DNA of 56,260 bases, taken from Candidatus Woesearchaeota archaeon CG10_big_fil_rev_8_21_14_0_10_32_9. Its GTDB lineage: Archaea > Nanobdellota > Nanobdellia > Woesearchaeales > 21-14-0-10-32-9. The stretch spans positions 1 through 56,260 of the forward strand of contig PCYF01000001.1 in NCBI GenBank assembly GCA_002762915.1, written 5' to 3'. The position numbers and the translations under genes are program-made. The notes beneath the pieces are model-generated. The model searched no databases and was not told the DNA's origin. It saw only the letters and a list, made by a program, of their open reading frames with translations. Positions 17,672-26,004 of this stretch are shown here, in pieces (positions within the stretch are counted from its first letter, which is position 1; each line of letters begins with the position of its first letter).

Positions 17672-19192
17672 TCATTTAATGAATGTCTTCATTGTTTTTA
17701 ATTGTTCTAAATCGTTTTTGTATATTTCTCTCAGATCATTAATTTTGTAGTAATTTGATATTATTCTTTCCATTCCAAGACCCCAGGCTAAAACAGGACA
17801 CTCAAAACCTAAAAGCGTTTTTGTTACTTCTGGTCTAAATATTCCACAACCGCCCATTTCTACCCATTGTTTTTTTACAGGATTATATGCTTCTATTTCT
17901 GCACTTGGTTCTGTGTATGGAAAATGAGCAGGTCTTATTCTAACATCTGTGAAGCCCATTTTAGTAAAGAATTCTTTTAAGTATCCTTTTAGCTTAACTA
18001 AATTTACGTCTGGGTCGATAACTATTCCATCCACTTGATGAAATTCAAATAAATGTTTCCAATCTAGAACTTCATTTCTAAAAACCTTACCAACAATGAA
18101 ATATTTTTTTGGCAAGTCTTCTTTTTTCAATTTATTTAATGTGTGTGCACTTACAACAGTTGTGTGCGTTCTTAGTAATGTTTCTTGTGCTATTTTTTCT
18201 GAGTAAGGTGCTTGCCAGCCTTTCGAACCAGTATCTCCTCCCGTTTCATGTACTTTTTTAACTTTTTGTAATATTTTCGAATCTACTTTTGAATTGTGTT
18301 CTAAATAAAATGTGTCTTGCAATTCTCTTGCCGGATGATCTTGTGGAACGAATAATGCATCCAAATCCCAGAACGCGCTTTGCACTTGATTTCCTTCCAT
18401 TTCTTCAAAACCAAGTTCTAACCAAATGTTTCTTATGTATTCTATTGCTTCATTCACAAAATGTTTCTTTCCTTTATTTATTCTCGGTACTTTGCTAGTT
18501 ATATCAAATGTTTTTAATTGAGTTTCTTTCCAAGATCCAGTTCTTATCATTTCAGGAGTAAGTTTGTCTGCAACTTTTGTTTCTAATAGTTTTTTATCTT
18601 TAAGAAGTTCTTTTCCAAGGACTGTTAATTTTGCAAAGAACTCTGTTTTTTTGTCCTTTAAGATTATATTTTTTCTTTTTAGAAGTTCTTCAAATATCTT
18701 TTTATCTTCTGTAGTTAAACTACTGCTGCTAAGAGGAAGTTTGTTTAGAAGTGCTTCTTCCACGAATCCTTTTTTTATTTTTTCTTGTCCTTCTTTTGTT
18801 ATCGAAAAAGTTAGTTCCTGTTCTTTTTTTACGTTGATATAATTATTTCTTTTAAGAAGACCCACACAAACATTTAATTCATCTTTATCAACTTGTTTGA
18901 ACTCAGATATTTTTTTTTCTTTAGGTTCTATTTCTTGTAAAAATCTTTTTTCAGGCAAACCTCTTTTCAAATAAAGTTTACCATTTGAATCTATTTTGTA
19001 AATCTCTTCTTCTTTTTTTTCAAGAGCAATCAATTCTTTATTTGCTAACCATTGTAATGCGCGTAACACTTCTATTTCTATTAAACCAGTTTCTCGTATT
19101 AATTCTGGAATAGAATTTGATTTTAAAACTGCCGGAAGGACTTTTCGTTCTAAGTTGCTCAGTTCCAGGGCTATTTCTTCTTTTGTTGGCAT
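17672..19192 (-). CDS. pheS: Phenylalanyl-tRNA synthetase alpha subunit
   Basis: A 506-residue catalytic subunit. The N-terminal about 200 residues form repeated winged-helix modules, typical of archaeal/eukaryal PheS. The class II core has motif 1 near LGFEEMEGNQVQSAFWDLD, motif 2 around FHQVDGIVID, the phenylalanine pocket segment EPSAEIEAY and motif 3 GLGMERI. A TATA element (19212-19223) is centred about 25 nt upstream of the ATG, so the pheS-LOG-pheT message is probably leaderless. Confidence 0.97.
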   Translation of the reverse strand: MPTKEEIALELSNLERKVLPAVLKSNSIPELIRETGLIEIEVLRALQWLANKELIALEKKEEEIYKIDSNGKLYLKRGLPEKRFLQEIEPKEKKISEFKQVDKDELNVCVGLLKRNNYINVKKEQELTFSITKEGQEKIKKGFVEEALLNKLPLSSSSLTTEDKKIFEELLKRKNIILKDKKTEFFAKLTVLGKELLKDKKLLETKVADKLTPEMIRTGSWKETQLKTFDITSKVPRINKGKKHFVNEAIEYIRNIWLELGFEEMEGNQVQSAFWDLDALFVPQDHPARELQDTFYLEHNSKVDSKILQKVKKVHETGGDTGSKGWQAPYSEKIAQETLLRTHTTVVSAHTLNKLKKEDLPKKYFIVGKVFRNEVLDWKHLFEFHQVDGIVIDPDVNLVKLKGYLKEFFTKMGFTDVRIRPAHFPYTEPSAEIEAYNPVKKQWVEMGGCGIFRPEVTKTLLGFECPVLAWGLGMERIISNYYKINDLREIYKNDLEQLKTMKTFIK

Positions 19193-19262
19193 TGTACTTC
19201 TGAGGATATTCTATTATTTAAGGCTTTTGGAGAATAAAAATAAATAAAGAAAAATAAAAGGT

Positions 19263-20078
19263 TTATTTTGTTTTAACCTTTAATTCTTTCATGCTTTTCC
19301 ATGCAATTTCGAATAAATTTTCTATTGCCGAAGAAAAGAAAGGCGTATTTATCCAGATTCCTATGTCGTAGGTAGGATGAACTTCTTGATCGTCCATTAT
19401 CATAAATACTATTTCTTTTCCATCGACTACTGTAAATCTTGCGCTTGCGGCTGTGTGTTTAACTTCTGCAATGCCTTGTAATTGTTTTGCAGCGTTTTCT
19501 GTTTCTTTAGTCATAGGTGCAGCAATTCTTATTTTTACGCCTCTTTTCTTGAGCTGTTCAAAAATAGGTTTAAATCCTTCAACTTTCCTCAAGAATCCTT
19601 GGGATGTCGTCATTATAGTTATTGTTTTTTCTGCGTTTCTTATAGTCATGTCAAGATGGTTGTACAAGTTGTGTCTTCCTTTTAGCGATGCAGATAAATC
19701 TGCAGGTTCTACAAGTTCTACACCTTGTGTGTGTAATGAATTTAATTCATCAATAATTTCTGTTTCTTTTAAATTGTCAAGGAGTTTTATGCTGCTGTCT
19801 GCTTCTTGTCTAACATTTTTTTTGACTCTTTCTACGACTTCTTTTGGTGGTACGGCTATGTATTTGATTGGTTTGCCGATTTTCATTATTACGAATCCTT
19901 TTTTTTCTAGGGATTCTAGAACGTCGTATGATCTGCTTCTTGGTACATTAGCAATGTCGCTAAGTTCTCCCGCGGTACTAACACCTCTAGACAACAAAGC
20001 AGTCCAAATCTTTACTTCATATAAGTTTAAAGAAAAATACCGTCTTAATTTACTTAAAAATTCGTCTTTTACTATCAT
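19263..20078 (-). CDS. TrmB-family transcriptional regulator
   Basis: A 271-residue protein with an N-terminal TrmB winged helix (LNLYEVKIWTALLSRGVSTAGEL, then ANVPRSRSYDVLESLEKKGFV) and a C-terminal PLD-like ligand domain (HNLYNHLDMTIRNAEKTITI). TrmB regulators sense sugars or other metabolites and control transport or central metabolism. A longer frame begins with TTG at 20123, but the TATA box TTTAAATAT (20135-20143) predicts RNA starting near 20114, and GTGGGGGGC lies just before the ATG at 20078, so 20078 is chosen. No obvious target operon adjoins it. Confidence 0.88.
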   Translation of the reverse strand: MIVKDEFLSKLRRYFSLNLYEVKIWTALLSRGVSTAGELSDIANVPRSRSYDVLESLEKKGFVIMKIGKPIKYIAVPPKEVVERVKKNVRQEADSSIKLLDNLKETEIIDELNSLHTQGVELVEPADLSASLKGRHNLYNHLDMTIRNAEKTITIMTTSQGFLRKVEGFKPIFEQLKKRGVKIRIAAPMTKETENAAKQLQGIAEVKHTAASARFTVVDGKEIVFMIMDDQEVHPTYDIGIWINTPFFSSAIENLFEIAWKSMKELKVKTK

Positions 20079-20209
20079 GTTATATGCCCCCCACGGGATA
20101 CACCCCTTTTTTATATCATACAATGTGTAACTACTTTAAATATGTTGCGATTTTTTACTATTGGACGATTGTAGTTTTCTATAGTCCGTACACAGTTGTA
20201 ATTTTTATC

Positions 20210-21061
20210 CTAAGAATTTTTTTGTTTGAATAATAAATATTTTTCATTTTGTGTTTCAAATTCTTTCTCTAATGTGAAGCGAGATTTGCTTATTGCACGT
20301 TTAAACCATTTGCGAGAGCCATTTATTTTTTTATTTCCGCCAATAGATTTAGTTGCAAAAGATATTAGCAAGAATTCAGATTGAATTTGTTCTAATAATT
20401 TTGTAGTTGTTCCTCTATTTTTTGTCTCTAAGCTGTCTAACAATTTTAACATCAACGTAATGTTTGTTTTTTTACTCAATTTACTTACTTTGATTAATGT
20501 AGAACTTTCCGTTAAATCTAATTGGTGCGCTTCTATTTTTTTGTTAAATGCAGAATACATATTTGAAAGAAGATCCAATTCTTCCGAATTAATATCTATT
20601 GCAACGCAAGATATCTTTTCGGGCAATAATAAAAAAAATAAGGGATTAAATCCGCACCCCAGGTCTAATACTCTTAAATTCTTTTGTTCAAAGACTTGGG
20701 TATAAATTTCTATATATGAATTTATTCTTTCTTTTGTAGATTGATGATTTTTTAAAAAATCTAATAAGTGTTCTTTTTTTTCAAAAGTGGAAGCAACGTT
20801 AAGTTCTTTTATTGTCTTTGTTCTATCTGTAGATTTATTTTTATTGAACACACCATGAACTTCTCTTAGTTTTTTACGTATGTTCTTTTTGAGTTCCTTA
20901 AACTCTTTACTTCGTTCATTGAAATTTTTTTGTTCTAAGATTGTGAGTGCGTTTTTATTTTTCAAAAAATATTTCTCTAGAAATGAGTTAAGAAAATCAG
21001 GTTTTAATCCGGACAATTCTTTTTTATCTATTATTTTTTTTTTAATTTCGTCAGAGATCAT
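20210..21061 (-). CDS. Putative rRNA methyltransferase related to 16S m7G1405 (FmrO/Arm) family
   Basis: A 283-residue class I SAM methyltransferase whose motif set resembles the 16S rRNA (guanine-1405-N7) methyltransferases that give aminoglycoside resistance in bacteria. These are HQSTKERI (106-113), LDLGCGFNPL (132-141) as the SAM loop, AIDIN (154-158), LMLKLLDSLE (about 203-212) and SFATKSIGG (234-242). The N-terminal 100 residues form a helical, Lys-rich extension, as in that family. The gene starts 4 nt after the pelota stop, so it is probably cotranscribed. The fold and family resemblance are clear; the exact target nucleotide in an archaeal ribosome is inference. Confidence 0.75.
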   Translation of the reverse strand: MISDEIKKKIIDKKELSGLKPDFLNSFLEKYFLKNKNALTILEQKNFNERSKEFKELKKNIRKKLREVHGVFNKNKSTDRTKTIKELNVASTFEKKEHLLDFLKNHQSTKERINSYIEIYTQVFEQKNLRVLDLGCGFNPLFFLLLPEKISCVAIDINSEELDLLSNMYSAFNKKIEAHQLDLTESSTLIKVSKLSKKTNITLMLKLLDSLETKNRGTTTKLLEQIQSEFLLISFATKSIGGNKKINGSRKWFKRAISKSRFTLEKEFETQNEKYLLFKQKNS

Positions 21062-21065
21062 CTTT

Positions 21066-22109
21066 TCACTTTATAATCCATCTGGTGGTTCCTGCAATGC
21101 CTCCCAAACTATCTATTTTTTGGCAGGTTTCTTTCTGAGTCAAAATACATATTTTTGCTCCGGTTGATTCTGCTAAACTTAGAATGGAATCAACTTGATT
21201 ATATTGTCCAGACATTTTTTTGGTTTTTAGAAATGTTTCACTCACTATTACTGTTTCTGCTGCGCCAGATTCTATTTTTTCTTTTGAATCTGTCCATCCA
21301 TAGAACGCTTTTTCTTTTCGTATGCCTTCTAGAACTTTATCGAGTTCAGCAATTTCTTGAGCTGTTCTGTCGTGTTCAAGTGACTTTGTTAATTGTGGAG
21401 ACTTTACTAATTCGCTAAGAGATGTTTCACTTACATCAGATATTGTTGCAAGTATTGCAATTTTTTTGAGTTCTTCTGGAAGTTCTTTTACCAAGTATTC
21501 TTTCCAAAATGCGGGACTTGCCAGAATTATTTTTTTAATTTCGTGTTTTTTTGTATATTCTTGTATTTGTTTTGAAATCTCTTTGTAAAATTCGCTTTTT
21601 TTAATTGAAGGGTCTGCCTTTTTTTGGACGTCTCCTTTTATTTCAGATATTTTTTGATATCCTGTTTTTTTTAATGTTGAAAATATTGCATTTTCTCTAT
21701 CAAACATAACAATAAGTGCCGTAGGTTTTTCTTCAGTTGCTTCTTCTAATTTTTGTAATTGTAATCTTGTCCAATATTCTTTTTTTATGGTAATTATATC
21801 TGTTTGTTCTAAATTGAATGAGTGATAGCTTCCATTAGATACATCTTCAGGGCCCGAGATTATTTTTCCCAATAATCTTAAACTGCTATTTTCTGGTTCA
21901 TACTCAATTTTTTCTAATATTAATTCTAAGAAAACAGGTTTTCTTACTGTTTTAGCGTTTTCTCCTTCTCCTATTTTTATTTTTCTCTCAGTTCTTCCTT
22001 TAATTTGATCTAGTTCCTCTAATGTGTGGCTAAGATACCAAAGGTCTTCTTCGCTTGTGACTTGTATAGTTACCTCTCCGTATCTTAAATTCTTGTTAAG
22101 TATTTTCAT
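21066..22109 (-). CDS. pelA: Ribosome rescue factor aPelota (Dom34)
   Basis: A 347-residue Pelota that recognises stalled ribosomes and, with aABCE1, splits them. The N-terminal Sm-like domain has RYGEVTIQV and DLWYLSHTLEELDQIKGRTERKI; the central and C-terminal eRF1-like domains include AIFSTLKKTGYQ and AKICILTQ. The reading frame extends upstream into the divergent gene, but the start is placed at the ATG at 22109: the extension has no pelota similarity, and the TATA box ATATAAATACC (about 22139-22149) lies upstream of this ATG. Confidence 0.95.
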   Translation of the reverse strand: MKILNKNLRYGEVTIQVTSEEDLWYLSHTLEELDQIKGRTERKIKIGEGENAKTVRKPVFLELILEKIEYEPENSSLRLLGKIISGPEDVSNGSYHSFNLEQTDIITIKKEYWTRLQLQKLEEATEEKPTALIVMFDRENAIFSTLKKTGYQKISEIKGDVQKKADPSIKKSEFYKEISKQIQEYTKKHEIKKIILASPAFWKEYLVKELPEELKKIAILATISDVSETSLSELVKSPQLTKSLEHDRTAQEIAELDKVLEGIRKEKAFYGWTDSKEKIESGAAETVIVSETFLKTKKMSGQYNQVDSILSLAESTGAKICILTQKETCQKIDSLGGIAGTTRWIIK

Positions 22110-22252
22110 ATTGTTTCGCCTTATTTTGTTTTGTTCTTGGTATTTATATTGTTTTAGTATATAAAAAGAGTTATTTTCTATATAGAATTTATATTCACTG
22201 GACATTTTCATAAAAAGTATATAAACTTGGTATCCTTTCCTATCTTTGCCCG

Positions 22253-22267
22253 GCATCAAACTGATGC
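22253..22267 (+). promoter_or_regulatory. Hairpin in the leader of the radA operon
   Basis: GCATCA-AAC-TGATGC forms a 6-bp perfect stem with a 3-nt loop. It lies between the TATA element (TATATAAA, about 22218-22225) and the start codon at 22302, within a leader of roughly 55 nt. The role is unknown. Confidence 0.45.
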
Positions 22268-22301
22268 ATGAAATAAAAGGCGACAAGCAAAGGGTGAAAA
22301 C

Positions 22302-22619
22302 ATGGAAAAAAATATAGATGAAGCTGGAAGATTTAATGTAAAGGCTCCCAGTGTTTCTGAAGTTATGGGGAAAAAATCTCCTGAACAAAAGTTCAAAGCA
22401 GGATCTGTTTCTGCAACTGTTTGGAAAAACAACGGACAGGATTCTGAAGGGAAACAAACGTCCTACAAGACAGTTTCTTTTGAAAGAAGTTATCTTGACA
22501 AAGAGGGTAACTGGCAAACAACAAGCAGTCTGAGAATATCAGATATTCCAAAAGCAGTTTTAGTTTTAAACAAAGCTTACGAATATTTGATGTTAAAAGA
22601 TGGCTCAGAAGAAGATTAA
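22302..22619 (+). CDS. Small conserved protein upstream of radA
   Basis: A 105-residue protein of unknown function. After a variable N-terminus (about 1-30) comes a compact domain: KAGSVSATVWKNNG, SYKTVSFERSYLDKEGNWQ, then ISDIPKAVLVLNKAYEYL. The beta-rich core with aromatic and basic residues followed by one helix recalls small single-stranded-DNA-binding or PC4-like folds, but I cannot assign a family. GGGTGA precedes the ATG, and radA follows after 12 bp, so an accessory role in recombination is plausible. Confidence 0.75.
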   Translation: MEKNIDEAGRFNVKAPSVSEVMGKKSPEQKFKAGSVSATVWKNNGQDSEGKQTSYKTVSFERSYLDKEGNWQTTSSLRISDIPKAVLVLNKAYEYLMLKDGSEED

Positions 22620-22631
22620 ACAGGTGATAGT

Positions 22632-23573
22632 ATGAGTAAGAAAGGAGAAACAGGCATAACAGATTTGCCAGGAGTTGGTGCGGCTACAGCAGAAAAACTT
22701 GCTTCTGCAGGATATGCAGATTTATTGAGTATTGCTGTAAGTAGTATAGGTCAGTTAACTGATGCGGCAGGAGTGTCTGAAGCCGTTGCCAGAAAAATGA
22801 TTCAGGCAGCAAGAGATGGACTTGACATGGGTTTTCAGTCAGGAATAGATATGTTGGCTAAGCGCGGAAAAGTCATTAAAATAAAAACAGGAAGTCAAAA
22901 TTTTGACACGATGCTCAATGGAGGTTTTGAAACTGGTGCAATTACAGAGTGTTTCGGACAATACGGCTCTGGGAAAACACAAATAGGTCATTTGTTGGCA
23001 GTTAGTTGTCAAAAAGACGATCCGGATTGTGTTGCTGTTTACATTGATACAGAAAATACATTTAGGCCTGAAAGAATTGCTCAATTTGCAAAAGGATTAG
23101 ATTTGGATGAACAGCAAGTTCTATCTAATGTTAAAGTTGCTCGTGCGTTTAATTCTGATCATCAAATGATTCTTGCAGAAAAAGTTGAAGATCTAATAAA
23201 AGAAGGACTTAAAGTAAAATTAGTTATTGTTGATTCCTTAACAGCACATTTCAGGGCGGAATTTGTTGGAAGAGGAACTCTTGCCGAACGTCAACAAAAA
23301 ATTAACAAGCACATGCACACGTTGGCTATGCTTGCGGATAAACACAATCTTTGCGTTTACGTTACGAACCAAGTGATGGCTAAACCTGATGCTTTCTTTG
23401 GAGATCCAACTGAAGCCATAGGAGGGCACATTGTTGGACACAACAGCACATTTAGAATTTACTTGAGACGTGGAAAGAAAAACACAAGAGTGGCTAAACT
23501 CGTTGATTCTCCAAACTTACCAGATCAAGAATGCATATTTAATGTCCTGGAAAGCGGGATAGAAGATGCATAA
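22632..23573 (+). CDS. radA: Recombinase RadA
   Basis: A 313-residue archaeal RecA/Rad51 protein that forms filaments on ssDNA and catalyses strand exchange. The N-terminal helix-hairpin-helix domain (TDLPGVGAATAEKL, about 10-23) precedes the ATPase core with Walker A GQYGSGKT (109-116) and Walker B LVIVDSLTAHFR (about 200-211). L2-region sequences (VTNQVMAKPDAFFGDP) and the GGHIVGHNSTFRIYLR strand follow. No intein. GGTGAT precedes the ATG. T-rich sequence at 23574-23600 after the stop probably ends the transcript. Confidence 0.98.
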   Translation: MSKKGETGITDLPGVGAATAEKLASAGYADLLSIAVSSIGQLTDAAGVSEAVARKMIQAARDGLDMGFQSGIDMLAKRGKVIKIKTGSQNFDTMLNGGFETGAITECFGQYGSGKTQIGHLLAVSCQKDDPDCVAVYIDTENTFRPERIAQFAKGLDLDEQQVLSNVKVARAFNSDHQMILAEKVEDLIKEGLKVKLVIVDSLTAHFRAEFVGRGTLAERQQKINKHMHTLAMLADKHNLCVYVTNQVMAKPDAFFGDPTEAIGGHIVGHNSTFRIYLRRGKKNTRVAKLVDSPNLPDQECIFNVLESGIEDA

Positions 23574-23673
23574 TTTTTTTCTTTATTTCTCTTTTTTTGT
23601 AAAAATTTTTAAACAAAAACCCATTCTGATAGTATAAAGCCCGAAAAGCTGATATAAAAGGTGAATTAATACA

Positions 23674-24063
23674 ATGGAGAGAAGATTTGATAACGGACCA
23701 AGAGATGGTCAAGATTTTATGAGATCTCCACCAGTTAATGTTGGAGACGAGTTGGATGTAAAGATAGAAGCCGTTGGCGAAAAAGGAGACGGAGTCGCAA
23801 AGAAGAATGGATTCGTTTTATTCGTTCCAAGTGTTAAAGAAGGCGACGAAGTTAGAATTAAAGTAACTAGAGTTCTTAGAAAAGTAGGATTTGCAGAAGT
23901 TCTTGGAAAAGCAGAGGGTCCAGTTCATGTGGAAGAAGCTCCTGTTAAAAAAGAAGTACAACCTAAAGAAGCGGAACTTGATTATTCAGCAGAGAATGAT
24001 TCCGAAAATTTCGGAGAAGATTCAAGCGATGTTTTTACAGATTCTGACGAAGAAGAAAAGTAA
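23674..24063 (+). CDS. TRAM-domain protein with acidic tail
   Basis: A 129-residue protein with one TRAM domain (about 20-80): VNVGDELDVKIEAVGEKGDG, VAKKNGFVLFVPSVKEGDEV and the GFAEVLG strand. TRAM is a small RNA-binding beta-barrel; stand-alone archaeal TRAM proteins act as RNA chaperones in cold-adapted methanogens. The last 45 residues are strongly acidic (DSDEEEK end). It has its own promoter (TTTTTAAAC about 23604-23612) and an AAGGTGA ribosome site. Confidence 0.88.
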   Translation: MERRFDNGPRDGQDFMRSPPVNVGDELDVKIEAVGEKGDGVAKKNGFVLFVPSVKEGDEVRIKVTRVLRKVGFAEVLGKAEGPVHVEEAPVKKEVQPKEAELDYSAENDSENFGEDSSDVFTDSDEEEK

Positions 24064-24123
24064 AATCTTCTTTTTTATTTTTTTTTAATAATATTTATAT
24101 ACCTTCTTTTCTAAAATAAGAAT

Positions 24124-24648
24124 ATGCGTTGCTTCGTAGCTATTCCTCTTCCTAAAGATTTGAAAGATTCTTTTCAAAAATTTAATTCCTTTTTTTCTAC
24201 AATTTCCGGTTTGAAATTTGTTCATCCAGATAATATGCATTTAACTTTATTTTTTTTAAGAGATGTAAAAGACATAAATTCTTTGGTTGAACATTTAAGA
24301 AAAATAAATTTTAACTCGTTTAAATTAAACACATTAAGTTTAGATGTATTTAAAAATGAAGAGGATTTAAGAGCACTATGGGTTGGAGTAAATAATTCTG
24401 AAGAGTTATTTTCGCTTTGGGCAGAATTAAATAAGATTTTTTGTCAAGAAAGACCTTTTTTGCCTCACATAACTTTTGCAAGAGTAAAAAATCTAACTAC
24501 AGAAGATAAGCAACTGCTACTTCAAAAACTCAAAGATGCTTCAATAAAAAAAGCCTCCTTTTCTGTAGATTCATTTAAGTTGTACTCTTCTGAATTAACT
24601 AGTTTAGGTCCTGTTCACAGAGTTATTGAGTCTTTTCCTCTGAAATAA
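24124..24648 (+). CDS. thpR: RNA 2',3'-cyclic phosphodiesterase ThpR (LigT)
   Basis: A 174-residue 2H phosphoesterase. Both catalytic H-x-T motifs are present: MHLTLFFL (about 39-46) and PHITFARV (about 117-124). The N-terminus MRCFVAIPLP is typical of ThpR. It opens 2',3'-cyclic phosphate ends of RNA and can act in reverse as a 2'-5' ligase in vitro. A TATA box at about 24091-24100 lies 27 nt upstream, implying a leaderless mRNA. Another 2H enzyme lies 0.7 kb away. Confidence 0.93.
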   Translation: MRCFVAIPLPKDLKDSFQKFNSFFSTISGLKFVHPDNMHLTLFFLRDVKDINSLVEHLRKINFNSFKLNTLSLDVFKNEEDLRALWVGVNNSEELFSLWAELNKIFCQERPFLPHITFARVKNLTTEDKQLLLQKLKDASIKKASFSVDSFKLYSSELTSLGPVHRVIESFPLK

Positions 24649-24684
24649 CAATAACATTTAAAAACGAATCTTTCTTTCCTTGAG

Positions 24685-24786
24685 TTATAGCCGACGCTGA
24701 CACGATGTAGTGTTTAGCAATGCTGCGTGAGGCAAAAGAAATCGCAGTAGTATTCTATTACTACTGTTTTATTGGAGGAAACTAAG
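24685..24786 (+). promoter_or_regulatory. Structured leader of rps2, possible attenuator or protein-binding RNA
   Basis: A TATA-like ATTTAAAAA (24656-24664) predicts RNA starting near 24688. The leader opens with GCCGACGC (24690-24697), which can pair with GCGTGAGGC (24725-24733) and leave opposed GA/GA dinucleotides, as in kink-turns, although the bulge is only 1 nt. Inside it ACAC/GTGT (24700-24703 and 24710-24713) can pair. A perfect 8-bp hairpin CAGTAGTA/TACTACTG (24745-24752 and 24759-24766) is followed by TTTT (24767-24770), just before the GGAGG ribosome site (24774-24778). This looks like regulation of S2 synthesis. Confidence 0.5.
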
Positions 24787-25380
24787 ATGAGTGAAGAATT
24801 ATTAGTATCAAATGACGAATACTTAAAATCAGGTATTCACATCGGAACAAAGTTTAGAACAAAACATATGGCTGAATTTATTTACAAAACAAGACCTGAT
24901 GGTTTATCTGTTTTAAATGTTCAAAAGATTGACGAAAGAATTAGACTTGCAGGAAATCTTTTTACAAATTATGTTCCTGAAGATATTTTAATTGTTTGTA
25001 GGCGTGAAAATGGCTGGAAAGCGGTAAGAAAGTTTGCAGAAATAACTGGTTGTAAATTTTTCGCGGGCAGATATCCTCCGGGTGTTCTTACAAATCCATC
25101 ATTAAAGAATTTCGTTGAAGCTAAAGTTATGCTTGTTACAGATGCGTGGCCTGATAAAAACGCGATAGAAGATGCGTTAAAAATAGGAATTCCGGTTGTT
25201 GCTCTTTGTGACACAAACAATCAAGCTAATAATATTGACTTAGTGGTTCCTTGTAATAACAAAGGAAAGAAAAGTCTCGGATTATTCTTCTTATTGTTGG
25301 CGAAGATTTATACTGAGAAAAGAGGTTTAATTAAACCTGAAGACTTCAAATATACTTTAGAAGACTTCTCAGATGAGTAA
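24787..25380 (+). CDS. rps2: Small-subunit ribosomal protein uS2
   Basis: A 197-residue archaeal S2 protein. Recognisable segments are YLKSGIHIGTKFRTKHM, the TRPDGLSVLNVQKIDERIR strand-helix, GRYPPGVLTNPS and PVVALCDTNN. The start is set to the ATG at 24787, 8 nt after GGAGG; an in-frame TTG at 24772 overlaps that ribosome site and is rejected. In many archaea rps2 sits in an operon with rpl13, rps9 and RNA polymerase genes, but here it stands alone behind a structured leader. Confidence 0.97.
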   Translation: MSEELLVSNDEYLKSGIHIGTKFRTKHMAEFIYKTRPDGLSVLNVQKIDERIRLAGNLFTNYVPEDILIVCRRENGWKAVRKFAEITGCKFFAGRYPPGVLTNPSLKNFVEAKVMLVTDAWPDKNAIEDALKIGIPVVALCDTNNQANNIDLVVPCNNKGKKSLGLFFLLLAKIYTEKRGLIKPEDFKYTLEDFSDE

Positions 25381-25389
25381 ATAAATCTT

Positions 25390-26004
25390 TTATTTTTTTA
25401 TATTATATTCTTTTAATAGCGTTCTACAAGTAGCTCCGTCTCCTGCATGAAATATTCCTATTGTATTAACCATAAACGTTTTTGGTAATTCTTTTGTTTC
25501 TATTTTTTTACATCTTAGTGTTAAATGTGGAAAATAATTTTTGTATGTGCTAGTCTTTGCGTATGTTTCCAGCCAATTCTTCGTATTTTTTCCAATCCCT
25601 GTTTTTTCTCCATCATACAAATGAGTGGGTGTGGCTAAATTAAGAGTGTGTTTTGAAAGTATGCTTGTTATTTTATCGTGAAGCTTTTGAAGATTATCAT
25701 TTTTTTCAACAGAGATATATGATTCTTCAGAAGGATGCGTTTGACTTTCTTTTATTTCCAAAAGTGTCAACTTAAAAGAACGTGTTGTTTCAATCAATTT
25801 TTCAAGCTCAAGCCTTACGTTTGTAAGATCTTTCGATTTTATTATGCCCATAAAAAGAGTTATGTGGGGAATAAAATCTTCCATTCTCAAGTCTTTAGTT
25901 TTGTTGCCTTGTTTATTAGATTCTTTATTTATTTCAACAGCCAGCGTAATAATTTCTTCCGGAGGAATGATTGCTACATTAATTGCAATCTCTTCAGAGT
26001 TCAT
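25390..26004 (-). CDS. 2H phosphoesterase superfamily protein (2'-5' RNA ligase-like)
   Basis: A 204-residue protein with the two H-x-T motifs of the 2H fold: FIPHITLFMG (about 44-53) and YFPHLTLRC (about 155-163). It is longer than, and different from, the ThpR encoded at 24.1 kb, and carries an insertion between the motifs. The family includes cyclic phosphodiesterases and ligase-like enzymes acting on RNA or nucleotide ends; the substrate is unknown. Its start overlaps the radB stop by 4 nt, so the two are translationally coupled. Confidence 0.8.
   Translation of the reverse strand: MNSEEIAINVAIIPPEEIITLAVEINKESNKQGNKTKDLRMEDFIPHITLFMGIIKSKDLTNVRLELEKLIETTRSFKLTLLEIKESQTHPSEESYISVEKNDNLQKLHDKITSILSKHTLNLATPTHLYDGEKTGIGKNTKNWLETYAKTSTYKNYFPHLTLRCKKIETKELPKTFMVNTIGIFHAGDGATCRTLLKEYNIKK

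Noticed and set aside
20090..20110. CACCCC-containing stretch resembling half an ORB
   Set aside because: The GTTTCC core is missing, so it is not counted as an ORB.
20079..20123. TTG start giving a 15-residue longer TrmB protein
   Set aside because: The TATA box predicts RNA starting downstream of it, and a G-rich ribosome site sits before the ATG at 20078.
22110..22517. N-terminal extension of pelota
   Set aside because: It covers the divergent 105-residue gene and promoter and has no pelota similarity.
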